This document shows, one piece after another, positions 9,590 to 18,297 of a DNA stretch of 64,000 bases (position 1 is its first letter; each line of letters begins with the position of its first letter). The position numbers were made by a program, and so were the translations under genes. This stretch comes from NORP309 sp964352735 (GTDB taxonomy: Bacteria > Pseudomonadota > Gammaproteobacteria > Xanthomonadales > Marinicellaceae), in assembly GCA_964352735.1 (NCBI GenBank), contig CAYGTC010000010.1:21607-85606 (forward strand), given 5' to 3'. The notes under the pieces are model-generated. The model had not been told where the DNA came from, made no database searches, and was given only the letters and a program-made list of their open reading frames with translations.

Positions 9590-10984
9590 TCATTCTTTTG
9601 GGCCAAATAGTTCCTGCCCATTTTGAAACAGAGTTAGGCCACTGGCTGCACCTTTGTCATCAACGGTAAATTTCAATGTGGCTTTGACCACTTTGTAGTA
9701 AAACTCAGTTGCAGATCTGGCATATACAGGGAATGCATCTTGCCCGGTAGCTTGGACAAACAGAGTGCCATCTTTTTGGCTCACAGTGAGCTTAAACGCA
9801 GGGTTTAGCGCATAAATACCGGTCAATTGATTGAGTTGATCAGTGCTGAGATCGATTGTTGGTTGACTCAAATCTTCTACCATTGGTGTTAATTCATCGG
9901 TTAAATAAGCTCGAGCGATGTCATCAATGGCGTAAACTGAATTGGCCATCATGACAACGCCCTTTTGTGTTTCTTTATTAAAGCCAATAAAGGATCTAAA
10001 ACCACCTGTCCCTCCATTGTGCCATGTGTATTTTCCATTGGGTGTTGTGGTGGTGATCCAGGCCAATCCGATGGCTTGATTGGGTGCACCAAAATCTGTC
10101 TGGAGCTGGTGGCTTAAAGTGATCGCTTTGTTTTGACCAAGCATATTGGCTTTCATATAAATTAATATGTCAGATAGACTAGATCTTAAAGCTCCAGCAC
10201 CCGCCAATGCATCAAAATGCCAAGGACTGACACGTTCAAGTAAGTGATTGTGCCCATCAACAAAAGGTTCTCTGACTGGAGTCAATTGATAGGTATGTTG
10301 CATATTCAATGGAGCGAGCACGCGGTCTCGAATCACATTTTCATAAGGCTTTTGATCAATCACACTTAACAGATGTCCCAACAGGCCAAAACCCAAATTA
10401 GAATACTCGCGTTCTTCACCTACTGCTCTTGTGGGCTGATAGTTATTGAGGAAATCGTACAACGCTTGTTGATCGTAGGAGCGGTAAGGATCAGTGATAT
10501 TGTTGAGGTCTAAGTTGCTGGGCAATCTGGGTAAACCAGAGTCATGGGTTGCCAAAGCCAGCAAAGTGATTGGTTTATCATCTTTTTGCGCTACTTTGAT
10601 ACCTTTGGGCAAGTACTGAACAATCGAATCATCCAGCTTAACGGTACCATCGGTGACCATATCGGCCAGTGCCAAAGCAGTAAAAGTCTTGGTGATGGAG
10701 CCAATTTCAAACAGACTGTCCTCGGTCAAAACTTGATGATTATTTTGATGAGTGGCTATGCCGGATACAAAATAACGCATCTGGTCTTTTTCTATAATTC
10801 CAACTGCCACACCAACGCCGTGTTTGTTGTTGAGTTTGTCATCAACTAAAGCTTTTAATTGTTGTTGGTGAATGTCGATGGCCTGTGGTTGTTGAGCAGA
10901 TAAAGTTTGTGAGATCAATAACCATGATAAAACGACGGTTAATGTGGTACTAAAGGCCTTGTAATTGTAGGTTTGTTTTTTCAT
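9590..10984 (-). CDS. Class C beta-lactamase-like serine hydrolase
   Basis: A 464-residue exported enzyme of the AmpC / penicillin-binding-protein-like family. It has all three family motifs: S-x-x-K as SITK (residues 96-99), Y-x-N as YSN (194-196) and an HNGG motif (322-325) at the KTG position. A signal peptide lies at about 13-30 (TTLTVVLSWLLISQTLSA). The C-terminal roughly 100 residues form the extra domain common in esterase / D-aminopeptidase relatives (GIYALNPAFKLTVSQKDG). I use the ATG at 10984; a TTG at 10996 would add four residues. Family members include beta-lactamases, esterases and peptidases, and the exact substrate cannot be told. It does not look like a canonical resistance AmpC because of its extra domain. 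Confidence 0.85.
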   Translation of the reverse strand: MKKQTYNYKAFSTTLTVVLSWLLISQTLSAQQPQAIDIHQQQLKALVDDKLNNKHGVGVAVGIIEKDQMRYFVSGIATHQNNHQVLTEDSLFEIGSITKTFTALALADMVTDGTVKLDDSIVQYLPKGIKVAQKDDKPITLLALATHDSGLPRLPSNLDLNNITDPYRSYDQQALYDFLNNYQPTRAVGEEREYSNLGFGLLGHLLSVIDQKPYENVIRDRVLAPLNMQHTYQLTPVREPFVDGHNHLLERVSPWHFDALAGAGALRSSLSDILIYMKANMLGQNKAITLSHQLQTDFGAPNQAIGLAWITTTTPNGKYTWHNGGTGGFRSFIGFNKETQKGVVMMANSVYAIDDIARAYLTDELTPMVEDLSQPTIDLSTDQLNQLTGIYALNPAFKLTVSQKDGTLFVQATGQDAFPVYARSATEFYYKVVKATLKFTVDDKGAASGLTLFQNGQELFGPKE

Positions 10985-11050
10985 GTGGTTTGCCAATGAT
11001 AATGGAGTGTTATTTATATCATACTATAAGCAGCAAAAGCCATGGGCTGT

Positions 11051-11181
11051 TAGTCATTATTGTCAGGTACAAAAAAGCGGTGAAGATACACCGCTTTTCA
11101 AAAATAAAAAAGGAATGGCTTATTTTTTCTTTTTGGGCATATACAAATCGGTGATGGTGCCTTCAAAGGCCTCGACACTCA
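11051..11181 (-). pseudogene. Remnant copy of the lpdA 3' end with its terminator
   Basis: The minus strand here reads the last about 19 codons of dihydrolipoamide dehydrogenase (SVEAFEGTITDLYMPKKKK, then TAA), identical in protein sequence to the end of the intact lpdA at 12283. Downstream lies a second version of the lpdA terminator. Similarity stops abruptly at about 11182. It is in the same orientation as the intact copy, about 1.1 kb away, with the GPP34 gene between the two. The nucleotide differences are mostly synonymous, so the DNA arrived or diverged while under coding constraint. Confidence 0.85.
11071..11098 (-). terminator. Intrinsic terminator in the lpdA remnant
   Basis: Arms AAAAGCGGTG (11073-11082) and CACCGCTTTT (11089-11098) with a six-base loop give a T tract on the minus strand. 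The stem is identical to that of the intact lpdA terminator at 12217-12243 while the loop differs. It may now act as the end of whatever reads leftward here. Confidence 0.7.
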
Positions 11182-11270
11182 GAGGTATACCTTTTTTGAT
11201 TTAATTTCAACCTGAGAATTTTAGTTAAACGACAGTGTTTTTAATGTGGCGACATGTCCATCCATTTTAG

Positions 11271-11299
11271 TTGATCTAAACAGAAAATATGCATATGAT
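11271..11299 (+). promoter_or_regulatory. Likely promoter of the GPP34 gene
   Basis: TTGATC at 11271-11276 and TATGAT at 11294-11299 are separated by 17 bases, a good sigma-70-type pair. It is about 30 bases before the GPP34 start and faces it. Confidence 0.5.
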
Positions 11300-11331
11300 A
11301 ACTCAGTATCGAATAACTATTGAGGTAAATA

Positions 11332-11997
11332 ATGAAACACAATTTATTACATATTTATGAGGAAATTGTATTGCTTGCGCTTAGAGACACTAAAGGGACA
11401 TTCTCAACGAGACGAATTGAATATTTAATCTCTGGTGCTGTTCTTGCAGAGCTACAGCTTAATGGGTCTATCGTGGTTGGCGAGTCGAAAAAACTGCTCG
11501 TTGAAGTTAACAATACAGCGATACAAAGTGATTCGATTATGCAAGAATGCTTCAGCAAAATCCAAGCGTCATGTCGACAGCTTTCGCTTAAGACATGGGT
11601 TGAACGTTTATCTAAAATTAAGGAATTGCGCCATAAAGTTGCCATGCAGCTTTGCGAACGTAAAATACTCTTCGCAGATAAACAGACAATACTCTTTATT
11701 TTTACCAAGAAAATTTATCCCGAAATTAATCCTCAACCAGAAAAGCTCATTTTGGAACGTTTGCATTCAATTATTTTTTCCAGCGACCCATATGTCGATC
11801 CACGAAGTGCAGTTTTGATAGCCTTAGCTAAGGTGGGTGTGTTACTCGATGAACCGTTTGGAAAAAGCGAAATAAGAAAAGTAAAAGACAGGATTAATAA
11901 AATTTCCAATGCTTCAATAGTTGGTCAAGCAACACAGCAAGCGATTGAAACATGTGAGGCAAATGAGATGGTTACTACAACCTTAGCTGTAGTGTAA
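11332..11997 (+). CDS. GPP34 (GOLPH3/Vps74-like) family protein
   Basis: A 221-residue protein with no signal peptide. The N-terminus matches the GPP34 phosphoprotein family: LLHIYEEIVLLALRDTKGTF, IEYLISGAVLAELQLNGSIV, then a SLKTWVERL segment, a central region with HKVAMQLCERKILF and a C-terminal helical part. In eukaryotes the family binds phosphatidylinositol 4-phosphate and sorts Golgi glycosyltransferases; bacterial members are best known in Actinobacteria and their role is unclear. The ATG at 11332 has a GAGGTAAATA ribosome binding site. It is monocistronic, has its own promoter, and sits between the two copies of the lpdA 3' end, which suggests acquisition by insertion. Confidence 0.78.
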   Translation: MKHNLLHIYEEIVLLALRDTKGTFSTRRIEYLISGAVLAELQLNGSIVVGESKKLLVEVNNTAIQSDSIMQECFSKIQASCRQLSLKTWVERLSKIKELRHKVAMQLCERKILFADKQTILFIFTKKIYPEINPQPEKLILERLHSIIFSSDPYVDPRSAVLIALAKVGVLLDEPFGKSEIRKVKDRINKISNASIVGQATQQAIETCEANEMVTTTLAVV

Positions 11998-12023
11998 AGC
12001 AAGCTAAATAGTTATGTAGATGT

Positions 12024-12085
12024 TAGTCCGGATTTTTCATCAAATCGGTAAAAAAATCGATTTTATTTATGGGAAAAATTGAGTC
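12024..12085 (-). repeat. 62-bp intergenic repeat, copy 1
   Basis: The minus strand carries the same 62-bp sequence as 63775-63836 with only a handful of differences, and a relative of 60069-60128. The most conserved block is ACCGATTTGATGAAA preceded by ATAAAATCGAT. The inner AAATCG / CGATTT arms could pair. It lies just after the GPP34 stop codon. Confidence 0.75.
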
Positions 12086-12216
12086 AGAAGATTTTATTAA
12101 AAAGACATTGACTTGTTTTTTGTTGGCCTATCATTTAAGACGCTGAATCAGAGATTTAAGCAATTAGTTAAAATAGCATAAAAATGTGTACGGAGATAAT
12201 TGACCATTACAGGTAT

Positions 12217-12243
12217 AAAAAAGCGGTGTGGTTCACCGCTTTT
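12217..12243 (-). terminator. Intrinsic terminator of the maeB-aceEF-lpdA operon
   Basis: A perfect 10-bp stem AAAAGCGGTG / CACCGCTTTT with a five-base loop is followed by T residues on the minus strand. It lies 40 bases after the lpdA stop. Confidence 0.85.
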
Positions 12244-12282
12244 AAATTTATCCTGATTGGCTATGCTTTATTTGTTTTTTCT

Positions 12283-14016
12283 TCACTTTTTCTTCTTGGG
12301 CATATACAAATCGGTGATGGTGCCTTCGAAGGCCTCGACGCTCATGGCTACCGATTCAGATAGCGTTGGGTGCGGGTGAATGGTGAGGCTGATGTCTTCG
12401 GCTTCACAGCCCATTTCGATGGCTAATGATAATTCAGCAATCAATTCACCAGCGTTTGGCCCAACAATGCCGGCGCCAATAACCAGATTGGTGTCGTTAT
12501 CGAATAACACTTTGGTGACACCTTCTGTTCTGTCCAATCCTAATGCCCTGCCGCTGGCAGCCCATGGGAATTTACCGACGCCATAATTGAGGCCTTTTTG
12601 TTTGGCAGTAATCTCTGTTTCGCCAACCCATGCCACTTCGGGATCTGTATAAGCGACAGATGGGATAACTAAGGCATCAAAGAATACTTTTTCACCATGT
12701 GCCACTTCTGCGGCAATCTTGGCTTCATGGGTGGCTTTGTGGGCCAGCATCGGTTGACCAACAATATCACCAATGGCAAATATATGCGGTACATTGGTGC
12801 GCATTTGTTTGTCTACGTTGATAAAGCCACGTTCAGTGACTTCAACACCGGCATTTTCTGCGCCAATTTTAAGGCCATTTGGTGTACGACCAACAGCGAC
12901 CAAGACTTTGTCATAAGTCTGTTTATCTTGACCGTCAAACTCAACCTCAAGCCCGTTGTTTTGAGCAGTGACATTGGTGACGGCTGTTTTGAGTTTGATT
13001 TCTTTATAACGTTTTTTGCTGATGTTCATTAATGGGCGGGCAATATCTTTATCAGCGCCAGGAATGATTTGATCCATCATTTCTACAACGGTAATTTCTG
13101 TGCCAAGTGCAGAATAGACGGTTGCCATTTCCATACCAATGATACCACCACCAATGATCAACATTGTATCGGGAATGTCTTTCATTTCCAGTGCGTCGGT
13201 TGAATCCATGACACGGTTATCATCCCAAGGGATATTGGGCAATTTAAATACTTGAGAACCTGCTGCAATGATACATTGACCGAATGTGATGTTTTTGCCA
13301 TCGACAGATAATGTGTGGTCATCAACAAAAGTACCGGTGCCTTTAACCACATCAACTTTGCGTTGTTTGGACATTTGTTTCAACCCACCGGTGAGTCGAT
13401 TGACCACGGAATCTTTCCAACCCAATAATTTTTCCCGATCAATTTTTACTTGACCAAAATCGATGCCATGTTGTGACATGTGATCGGCTTCTCGGATGAC
13501 TTGAGCAGAATGCAATAAAGCTTTTGATGGAATACAGCCAACATTAAGACAAACCCCGCCAAGAGATTCATACCTTTCAACCAATGTCACCTTCATGCCT
13601 AAATCAGCGGCACGAAAAGCTGCGGTATATCCACCAGGGCCGGCGCCTAAGACCAATAATTCTACATCGTATTCGCCAGAAGTATTGGTGCTTGAGCTAG
13701 TTGTACTATTTGGACTGGATTGTTCTGTAACGCTTTGTGTGGTAGTTTTTTCAATCTTTTCTTCTTTAACAACATCGGCTACTTCCATTCTGGCAATGAC
13801 AGAGCCTTGTTTAACATTTTCACCTTCATTGACCAATATCTCAGTGATTTTTCCGGCCTGTGGAGAAGGGATCTCCATGGTGGCTTTTTCACTTTCTAAT
13901 GTGAGCAGTGAATCATCAGCAGCAACAGTATCCCCTTCGCTGACCAATATTTCAATCACAGGAACATTATCGAAATCGCCCATATCAGGGACTTTTATGT
14001 CTATAGTGGTACTCAT
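12283..14016 (-). CDS. lpdA: Dihydrolipoamide dehydrogenase (E3) with an N-terminal lipoyl domain
   Basis: A 577-residue FAD-dependent E3 that reoxidises dihydrolipoamide on E2 with NAD+ in the pyruvate dehydrogenase complex. Residues 1-80 form a lipoyl domain (attachment Lys44 in ESEKAT), followed by a Ser/Thr-rich linker (about 95-115). Then come the FAD motif LGAGPGGYTAAFRA, the redox disulfide Cys156/Cys161 (GGVCLNVGCIPSK), the NAD motif IIGGGIIGMEMA and the C-terminal HPHPTLSE with the catalytic histidine. The start ATG overlaps the aceF stop by four bases (ATGA). The lipoyl-E3 fusion is known in several proteobacteria (e.g. Neisseria-type E3). Its last codons are duplicated at 11135-11181. 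Confidence 0.97.
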   Translation of the reverse strand: MSTTIDIKVPDMGDFDNVPVIEILVSEGDTVAADDSLLTLESEKATMEIPSPQAGKITEILVNEGENVKQGSVIARMEVADVVKEEKIEKTTTQSVTEQSSPNSTTSSSTNTSGEYDVELLVLGAGPGGYTAAFRAADLGMKVTLVERYESLGGVCLNVGCIPSKALLHSAQVIREADHMSQHGIDFGQVKIDREKLLGWKDSVVNRLTGGLKQMSKQRKVDVVKGTGTFVDDHTLSVDGKNITFGQCIIAAGSQVFKLPNIPWDDNRVMDSTDALEMKDIPDTMLIIGGGIIGMEMATVYSALGTEITVVEMMDQIIPGADKDIARPLMNISKKRYKEIKLKTAVTNVTAQNNGLEVEFDGQDKQTYDKVLVAVGRTPNGLKIGAENAGVEVTERGFINVDKQMRTNVPHIFAIGDIVGQPMLAHKATHEAKIAAEVAHGEKVFFDALVIPSVAYTDPEVAWVGETEITAKQKGLNYGVGKFPWAASGRALGLDRTEGVTKVLFDNDTNLVIGAGIVGPNAGELIAELSLAIEMGCEAEDISLTIHPHPTLSESVAMSVEAFEGTITDLYMPKKKK

Positions 14017-15626
14017 AATAACATCTTCTTCAAATCAGATAATACGGTGGATAAATATACAATAAATCGCGCAGCATCGGCACCATCAATGACTCTGTGG
14101 TCATATGATAGCGACAGTGGCAACATTAAACGTGGCTCAACTTCGCCTTTGTCATTGTACTCGGGTTTGATTTTTGAACGACTGACACCCAAAATGGCCA
14201 CTTCTGGCGCATTAATGATGGGTGTAAATGCTGTACCGCCAATACCACCCAATGACGAGACTGAAAAACAGCCGCCTTTCATGTCATCAGGAGAAAGTTT
14301 GCCTTCACGCGCTTTCACCGAGATTTCTGCCATTTCTTTGGCGATTTCCATGATGGTTTTGCTGTGTACATCTCTGAGGACGGGGACAACCAGACCGTTT
14401 GGTGTGTCAACGGCCATACCAATATGGTAATATTTTTTCATGATTAAATTTTCGCCAGCAGCATCCAATGAAGCGTTAAATTTAGGAAATTTACGTAAAG
14501 CCACCGCTACCGCCTTAATGATAAAGGCCAATGGCGAGAGGCCAAACCCCTGGGCTTTTGCTTCTCCTTTGATGGATTGTCTGAAGGCCTCCATCTCGGT
14601 AATGTCAGATTCATCAAATTGTGTCACATGCGGTATGCGCACCCAATTGCGGTGTAAGTATTTGCCTGAAATTTTTTGAATTCTGGACAGTGAAACGGTT
14701 TCAGTGTCACCGTATTTAGAAAAATCTTCATTTGGTGGCGGTAACACATCAAAGTGAGGGTTGCTTGAGGCTGCAACTGTTGCCCCAGACTGTAAAGCGC
14801 CTTTGATGTAGTGTTTAACATCCTCTTTGGTGATGCGACCTTTTCGGCCACTGCCTGGTATGATGTTGATATCGGCACCGAGTTCACGGGCAAATTTTCT
14901 GATGGCGGGTGAAGCGTGGGCTTTTTTACCTACCAGATTATTGGCCTGTAAGGTGACAGGCGGGGCTTTTTGGTGGCTGCTCTGTGGTGCCTGTTTTTGC
15001 ACATTTTTTTGTGCGGCTTGTATTGGTTGTTCGATCTCTTTGTCTGGACTTGTCTGAGATTGAGGTGAGCTATCAGTTGTTGTCATCAATGTAATCAGTT
15101 CACTGTCTTTGCTGACTTGGTCGCCGACTTTGACAAGGATTTTGTTGATGGTTCCTGCGTGTGAACTGGGAACCTCTAGGGTGGCTTTTTCACTTTCCAG
15201 TGTCACAATTACATCATCGATGGCAATTTCATCGCCTTCAGAGACCAAAATTTCGATCACTTCAACGGCGTCAACATCTCCAATGTCGGGGACTTTGACG
15301 GTTTCAATGGCGCCTTCATCAGTGGTGCTTTGTGCCGCTTGTTTTTGCGATTGCTCAGGTTTTTCAGGTGTTTCTTCAGCAGAGTCGGTTACTTCTACTT
15401 CAATCAAAGCGGTGCCTTTGCCAACAGAATCGCCTTCTTTGACCATCAGTTTTTTGATTACGCCACTGGCTGTGCTTGGCACTTCAAGTGTGGCTTTTTC
15501 GCTTTCAAGTGTGACAATAAGGTCATCAACAGAAATGTTATCACCAACAGCGACCAACACTTCAATCACTTCAACGGCATCGACATCACCAATGTCAGGG
15601 ACTTCTATTATTGTTATTGTGCTCAT
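14013..15626 (-). CDS. aceF: Pyruvate dehydrogenase E2, dihydrolipoyl acetyltransferase
   Basis: A 537-residue core subunit of the pyruvate dehydrogenase complex that transfers the acetyl group to CoA. It has two N-terminal lipoyl domains (about 1-80 with Lys44, about 107-183 with Lys147, both in ESEKATLEVP) joined by Gln/Ser/Ala linkers. A peripheral-subunit-binding domain lies at about 231-268 (ASPAIRKFARELGADI, GRITKEDVKHYI). The catalytic domain carries the SYDHRVIDGADAARF motif with the active histidine near the C-terminus. The ATG at 15626 is two bases after the aceE stop, and the end overlaps lpdA. With the lipoyl domain on E3 the operon encodes three lipoyl domains. Confidence 0.97.
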   Translation of the reverse strand: MSTITIIEVPDIGDVDAVEVIEVLVAVGDNISVDDLIVTLESEKATLEVPSTASGVIKKLMVKEGDSVGKGTALIEVEVTDSAEETPEKPEQSQKQAAQSTTDEGAIETVKVPDIGDVDAVEVIEILVSEGDEIAIDDVIVTLESEKATLEVPSSHAGTINKILVKVGDQVSKDSELITLMTTTDSSPQSQTSPDKEIEQPIQAAQKNVQKQAPQSSHQKAPPVTLQANNLVGKKAHASPAIRKFARELGADINIIPGSGRKGRITKEDVKHYIKGALQSGATVAASSNPHFDVLPPPNEDFSKYGDTETVSLSRIQKISGKYLHRNWVRIPHVTQFDESDITEMEAFRQSIKGEAKAQGFGLSPLAFIIKAVAVALRKFPKFNASLDAAGENLIMKKYYHIGMAVDTPNGLVVPVLRDVHSKTIMEIAKEMAEISVKAREGKLSPDDMKGGCFSVSSLGGIGGTAFTPIINAPEVAILGVSRSKIKPEYNDKGEVEPRLMLPLSLSYDHRVIDGADAARFIVYLSTVLSDLKKMLL

Positions 15627-15628
15627 GA

Positions 15629-18289
15629 TTATGCTCCCACCGGATCAGGACGGCTGGCGTCAATTTCATAAAGTTTAAGCGCTTTTGCAACCGCAGACTT
15701 GGGTAAATCACCAGATTTAACCAGCGCAGTTACAGTGGTAAAGGCAATGTGTTTGCTGTCTACTTCAAAGAATGAGCGCAGTTGCTCTCGAGTATCAGAG
15801 CGCCCAAAACCATCTGTGCCTAGCGTTGAATAATCAGCTTGCACCCATGGTCTGATTTGTTCGACAAAATCATGTACATAATCTGTGGCTGCAATAACAG
15901 GACCTTTGGCTTTTGACAGGCATTGTTCAACATAGGAGACTTGTGGCTTTTTAGTTGGATTCAAACGATTATATCTGTCCACGCTTTGTCCATCACGTTT
16001 CAGCTCTGTAAAGCTCGTACAACTCCAGATATCACAGTCAACTTTAAAATCTTTTTTCAACATCTCAGCAGCAGCAATGGCTTCGCGTAAAATGGCACCT
16101 GAGCCCAATAGTTGTGCTTTAATCTTACCTTTGGTCGCTTGATATAGGTACATGCCTTTTAAAATGCCTGATTCAGCGTCTTTTGGCATTTCTGGGTGTT
16201 GGTAGTTTTCATTCAATAATGTGATGTAGTAGAAAATGTCTTCGTCATCTCCATACATTCTTTGTAAACCATTTTGGATAATAACCGCTACTTCATAAGA
16301 AAAAGTTGGATCATAAGAAATACAGTTTGGTATGGTTGCAGAGAATTGATGGGAATGTCCATCTTCATGTTGTAAACCTTCGCCATTGAGGGTGGTGCGT
16401 CCAGATGTGCCTCCCAATAAGAAGCCTTTGGTGCGCATGTCACCTGCTGCATAACAGAGGTCTCCGATGCGTTGAAAGCCAAACATGGAGTAGTAAATAA
16501 AGAATGGGATCATGGCCACGCCATAGTTGGCATAAGATGTTCCTGCTGCAATCCACGATGATGCAGCACCCGCTTCTGATATGCCTTCTTGTAGCACTTG
16601 TCCATTTTGGCTTTCTTTATAATACATTAATTGATCAGAGTCCTCAGGTGTGTATTTTTGGCCTTGGTGTGAGTAAATGCCCAATTGGCGGAACAATCCT
16701 TCCATACCAAAAGTTCTGGCTTCATCAGCGATAATGGGCACAATGTGCGGAGCCAAGGCTTTGTCACGTAATAAAATGGCTAATGTTCGGACAAAAGACA
16801 TGGTGGTAGAAAATTCACGATCACCTGAACTTTTTAAAATGGTGGCGAACTTATCCAGCGCAGGAATCGACAGTTTTTTATAATCGACACGACGTTGAGG
16901 CAGGTAACCACCCAGCTCTGATCGACGCTGTTTGAGGTATTGAATTTCTGGTGAATCATCGGCTGGTTTGTAGTATGGCACGTCATCCAGTTCTTCATCG
17001 GCAATGGGCACATTGAATTGGTCTCTGAAATGTTCAACAGCTGAGGTTTTCATTTTCTTTTGCTGATGCGTTGTATTAAGACCCTGTCCAGCTTGACCCA
17101 TACCGTAACCTTTCACTGTTTTGGCTAAAATAACAGTTGGTTGGCCTTTGTGATCATTGGCTTCAGCATAAGCTGCATACATTTTGTGAGGGTCATGGCC
17201 ACCACGGTTAAGTCGCCAAATGTCTTCATCACTCATGTTTGCAACCATTTCTTTTAATTCTGGGTATTTGCCAAAAAAATGTTCACGGACATAAGCGCCG
17301 TCTTTTGATTTATAGTTTTGGTAATCGCCATCAACGGCTTCTTCCATGCGTTTTTGTAATAATCCATCTTTATCTTTGGCCAATAATGGATCCCAATAAC
17401 CGCCCCAGATAACTTTGATGACGTTCCATTGTGCTCCGCGAAATACGCCTTCGAGCTCTTGGATGATTTTGCCATTACCTCTGACTGGTCCATCTAATCT
17501 TTGCAAGTTACAGTTAACCACAAAAACCAAATTGTCCAATTTTTCGCGTCCAGCCAAAGAAATCGCGCCTAGTGATTCTGGCTCATCCGTTTCACCATCA
17601 CCCAAAAAGCAATAAACTTTTTTATCGGTGACTGGTATTAATCCTCTGTTTTGTAAATATTTCATGAAGCGAGCTTGATAGATCGCCTGCAAAGGACCAA
17701 GGCCCATAGATACTGTAGCAAACTGCCAATAATCAGGCATTAACCATGTGTGTGGGTAAGATGATAAGCCTTTGCCATCGACTTCACGTCGAAAATTATC
17801 TAAGTCATCCTCGTTAAAACGTCCTTCTAGAAAGGAACGGGCATAAAATCCTGGTGCACAATGGCCTTGTACATACATTAAATCACCTCCACTTTGGTGA
17901 TCAGGACCTCTGAAAAAATGATTAAAACCAACGTCATAAATGGTAGCGGCTGAAGCAAAGCTGGCAATGTGTCCACCCAGTGCGCCAGGTCGACGATTGG
18001 CACGTACAACCATTGCCATGGCATTCCAACGTATGATGGCTCGAATTTTATATTCCAGTTCTAAATCACCAGTAGAGCGTTGCTCTTTTCCTGTTGGAAT
18101 GGTATTGAGGTAAGCTGTGGTTGCCTGATAGGGAAGGTGTCCACCAGAACGACGATTTAAGTCAATCAATTGTTCTATTAAGAAATGTGCCCTTTCTGGA
18201 CCTTCATGATTGATAACGGCAGTCAGTGCATCCAACCACTCACTGGTTTCTTGTGAATCAATGTCTATTTTATTTGTAATATCATTCAT
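15629..18289 (-). CDS. aceE: Pyruvate dehydrogenase E1 component (homodimeric type)
   Basis: An 886-residue thiamine-diphosphate enzyme that decarboxylates pyruvate and acetylates the lipoyl arm of AceF. Length and sequence match the homodimeric gammaproteobacterial type. The thiamine-diphosphate motif GDGETDEPESLGAISLAG...NCN lies around residues 230-265, with the substrate-channel segment GHDPHKMYAAY and HSHQFSATIPNCISYDP further on. Eight bases separate it from maeB upstream and two from aceF downstream, so one transcript is likely. No separate pdhR regulator gene or obvious PdhR operator is seen. Confidence 0.97.
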   Translation of the reverse strand: MNDITNKIDIDSQETSEWLDALTAVINHEGPERAHFLIEQLIDLNRRSGGHLPYQATTAYLNTIPTGKEQRSTGDLELEYKIRAIIRWNAMAMVVRANRRPGALGGHIASFASAATIYDVGFNHFFRGPDHQSGGDLMYVQGHCAPGFYARSFLEGRFNEDDLDNFRREVDGKGLSSYPHTWLMPDYWQFATVSMGLGPLQAIYQARFMKYLQNRGLIPVTDKKVYCFLGDGETDEPESLGAISLAGREKLDNLVFVVNCNLQRLDGPVRGNGKIIQELEGVFRGAQWNVIKVIWGGYWDPLLAKDKDGLLQKRMEEAVDGDYQNYKSKDGAYVREHFFGKYPELKEMVANMSDEDIWRLNRGGHDPHKMYAAYAEANDHKGQPTVILAKTVKGYGMGQAGQGLNTTHQQKKMKTSAVEHFRDQFNVPIADEELDDVPYYKPADDSPEIQYLKQRRSELGGYLPQRRVDYKKLSIPALDKFATILKSSGDREFSTTMSFVRTLAILLRDKALAPHIVPIIADEARTFGMEGLFRQLGIYSHQGQKYTPEDSDQLMYYKESQNGQVLQEGISEAGAASSWIAAGTSYANYGVAMIPFFIYYSMFGFQRIGDLCYAAGDMRTKGFLLGGTSGRTTLNGEGLQHEDGHSHQFSATIPNCISYDPTFSYEVAVIIQNGLQRMYGDDEDIFYYITLLNENYQHPEMPKDAESGILKGMYLYQATKGKIKAQLLGSGAILREAIAAAEMLKKDFKVDCDIWSCTSFTELKRDGQSVDRYNRLNPTKKPQVSYVEQCLSKAKGPVIAATDYVHDFVEQIRPWVQADYSTLGTDGFGRSDTREQLRSFFEVDSKHIAFTTVTALVKSGDLPKSAVAKALKLYEIDASRPDPVGA

Positions 18290-18297
18290 TTATTTAC

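Noticed and set aside
9590..10984. A chromosomal AmpC antibiotic-resistance beta-lactamase
   Set aside because: Catalytic motifs fit the broad family, but the extra C-terminal domain and absence of an AmpR neighbour do not support a resistance call.
10983..11204. A 73-codon plus-strand frame over the lpdA remnant
   Set aside because: It is antisense to the duplicated lpdA 3' end and terminator and has no family resemblance; the minus-strand reading explains the sequence.
13595..14065. A 156-codon plus-strand frame over lpdA
   Set aside because: Antisense to the lipoyl domain and linker of lpdA; no signal of its own.
15109..15678. A 189-codon plus-strand frame across aceF
   Set aside because: Shadow of the repeated lipoyl domains on the opposite strand; its low-complexity Ser/Thr composition is an artefact of reading those codons in antisense.
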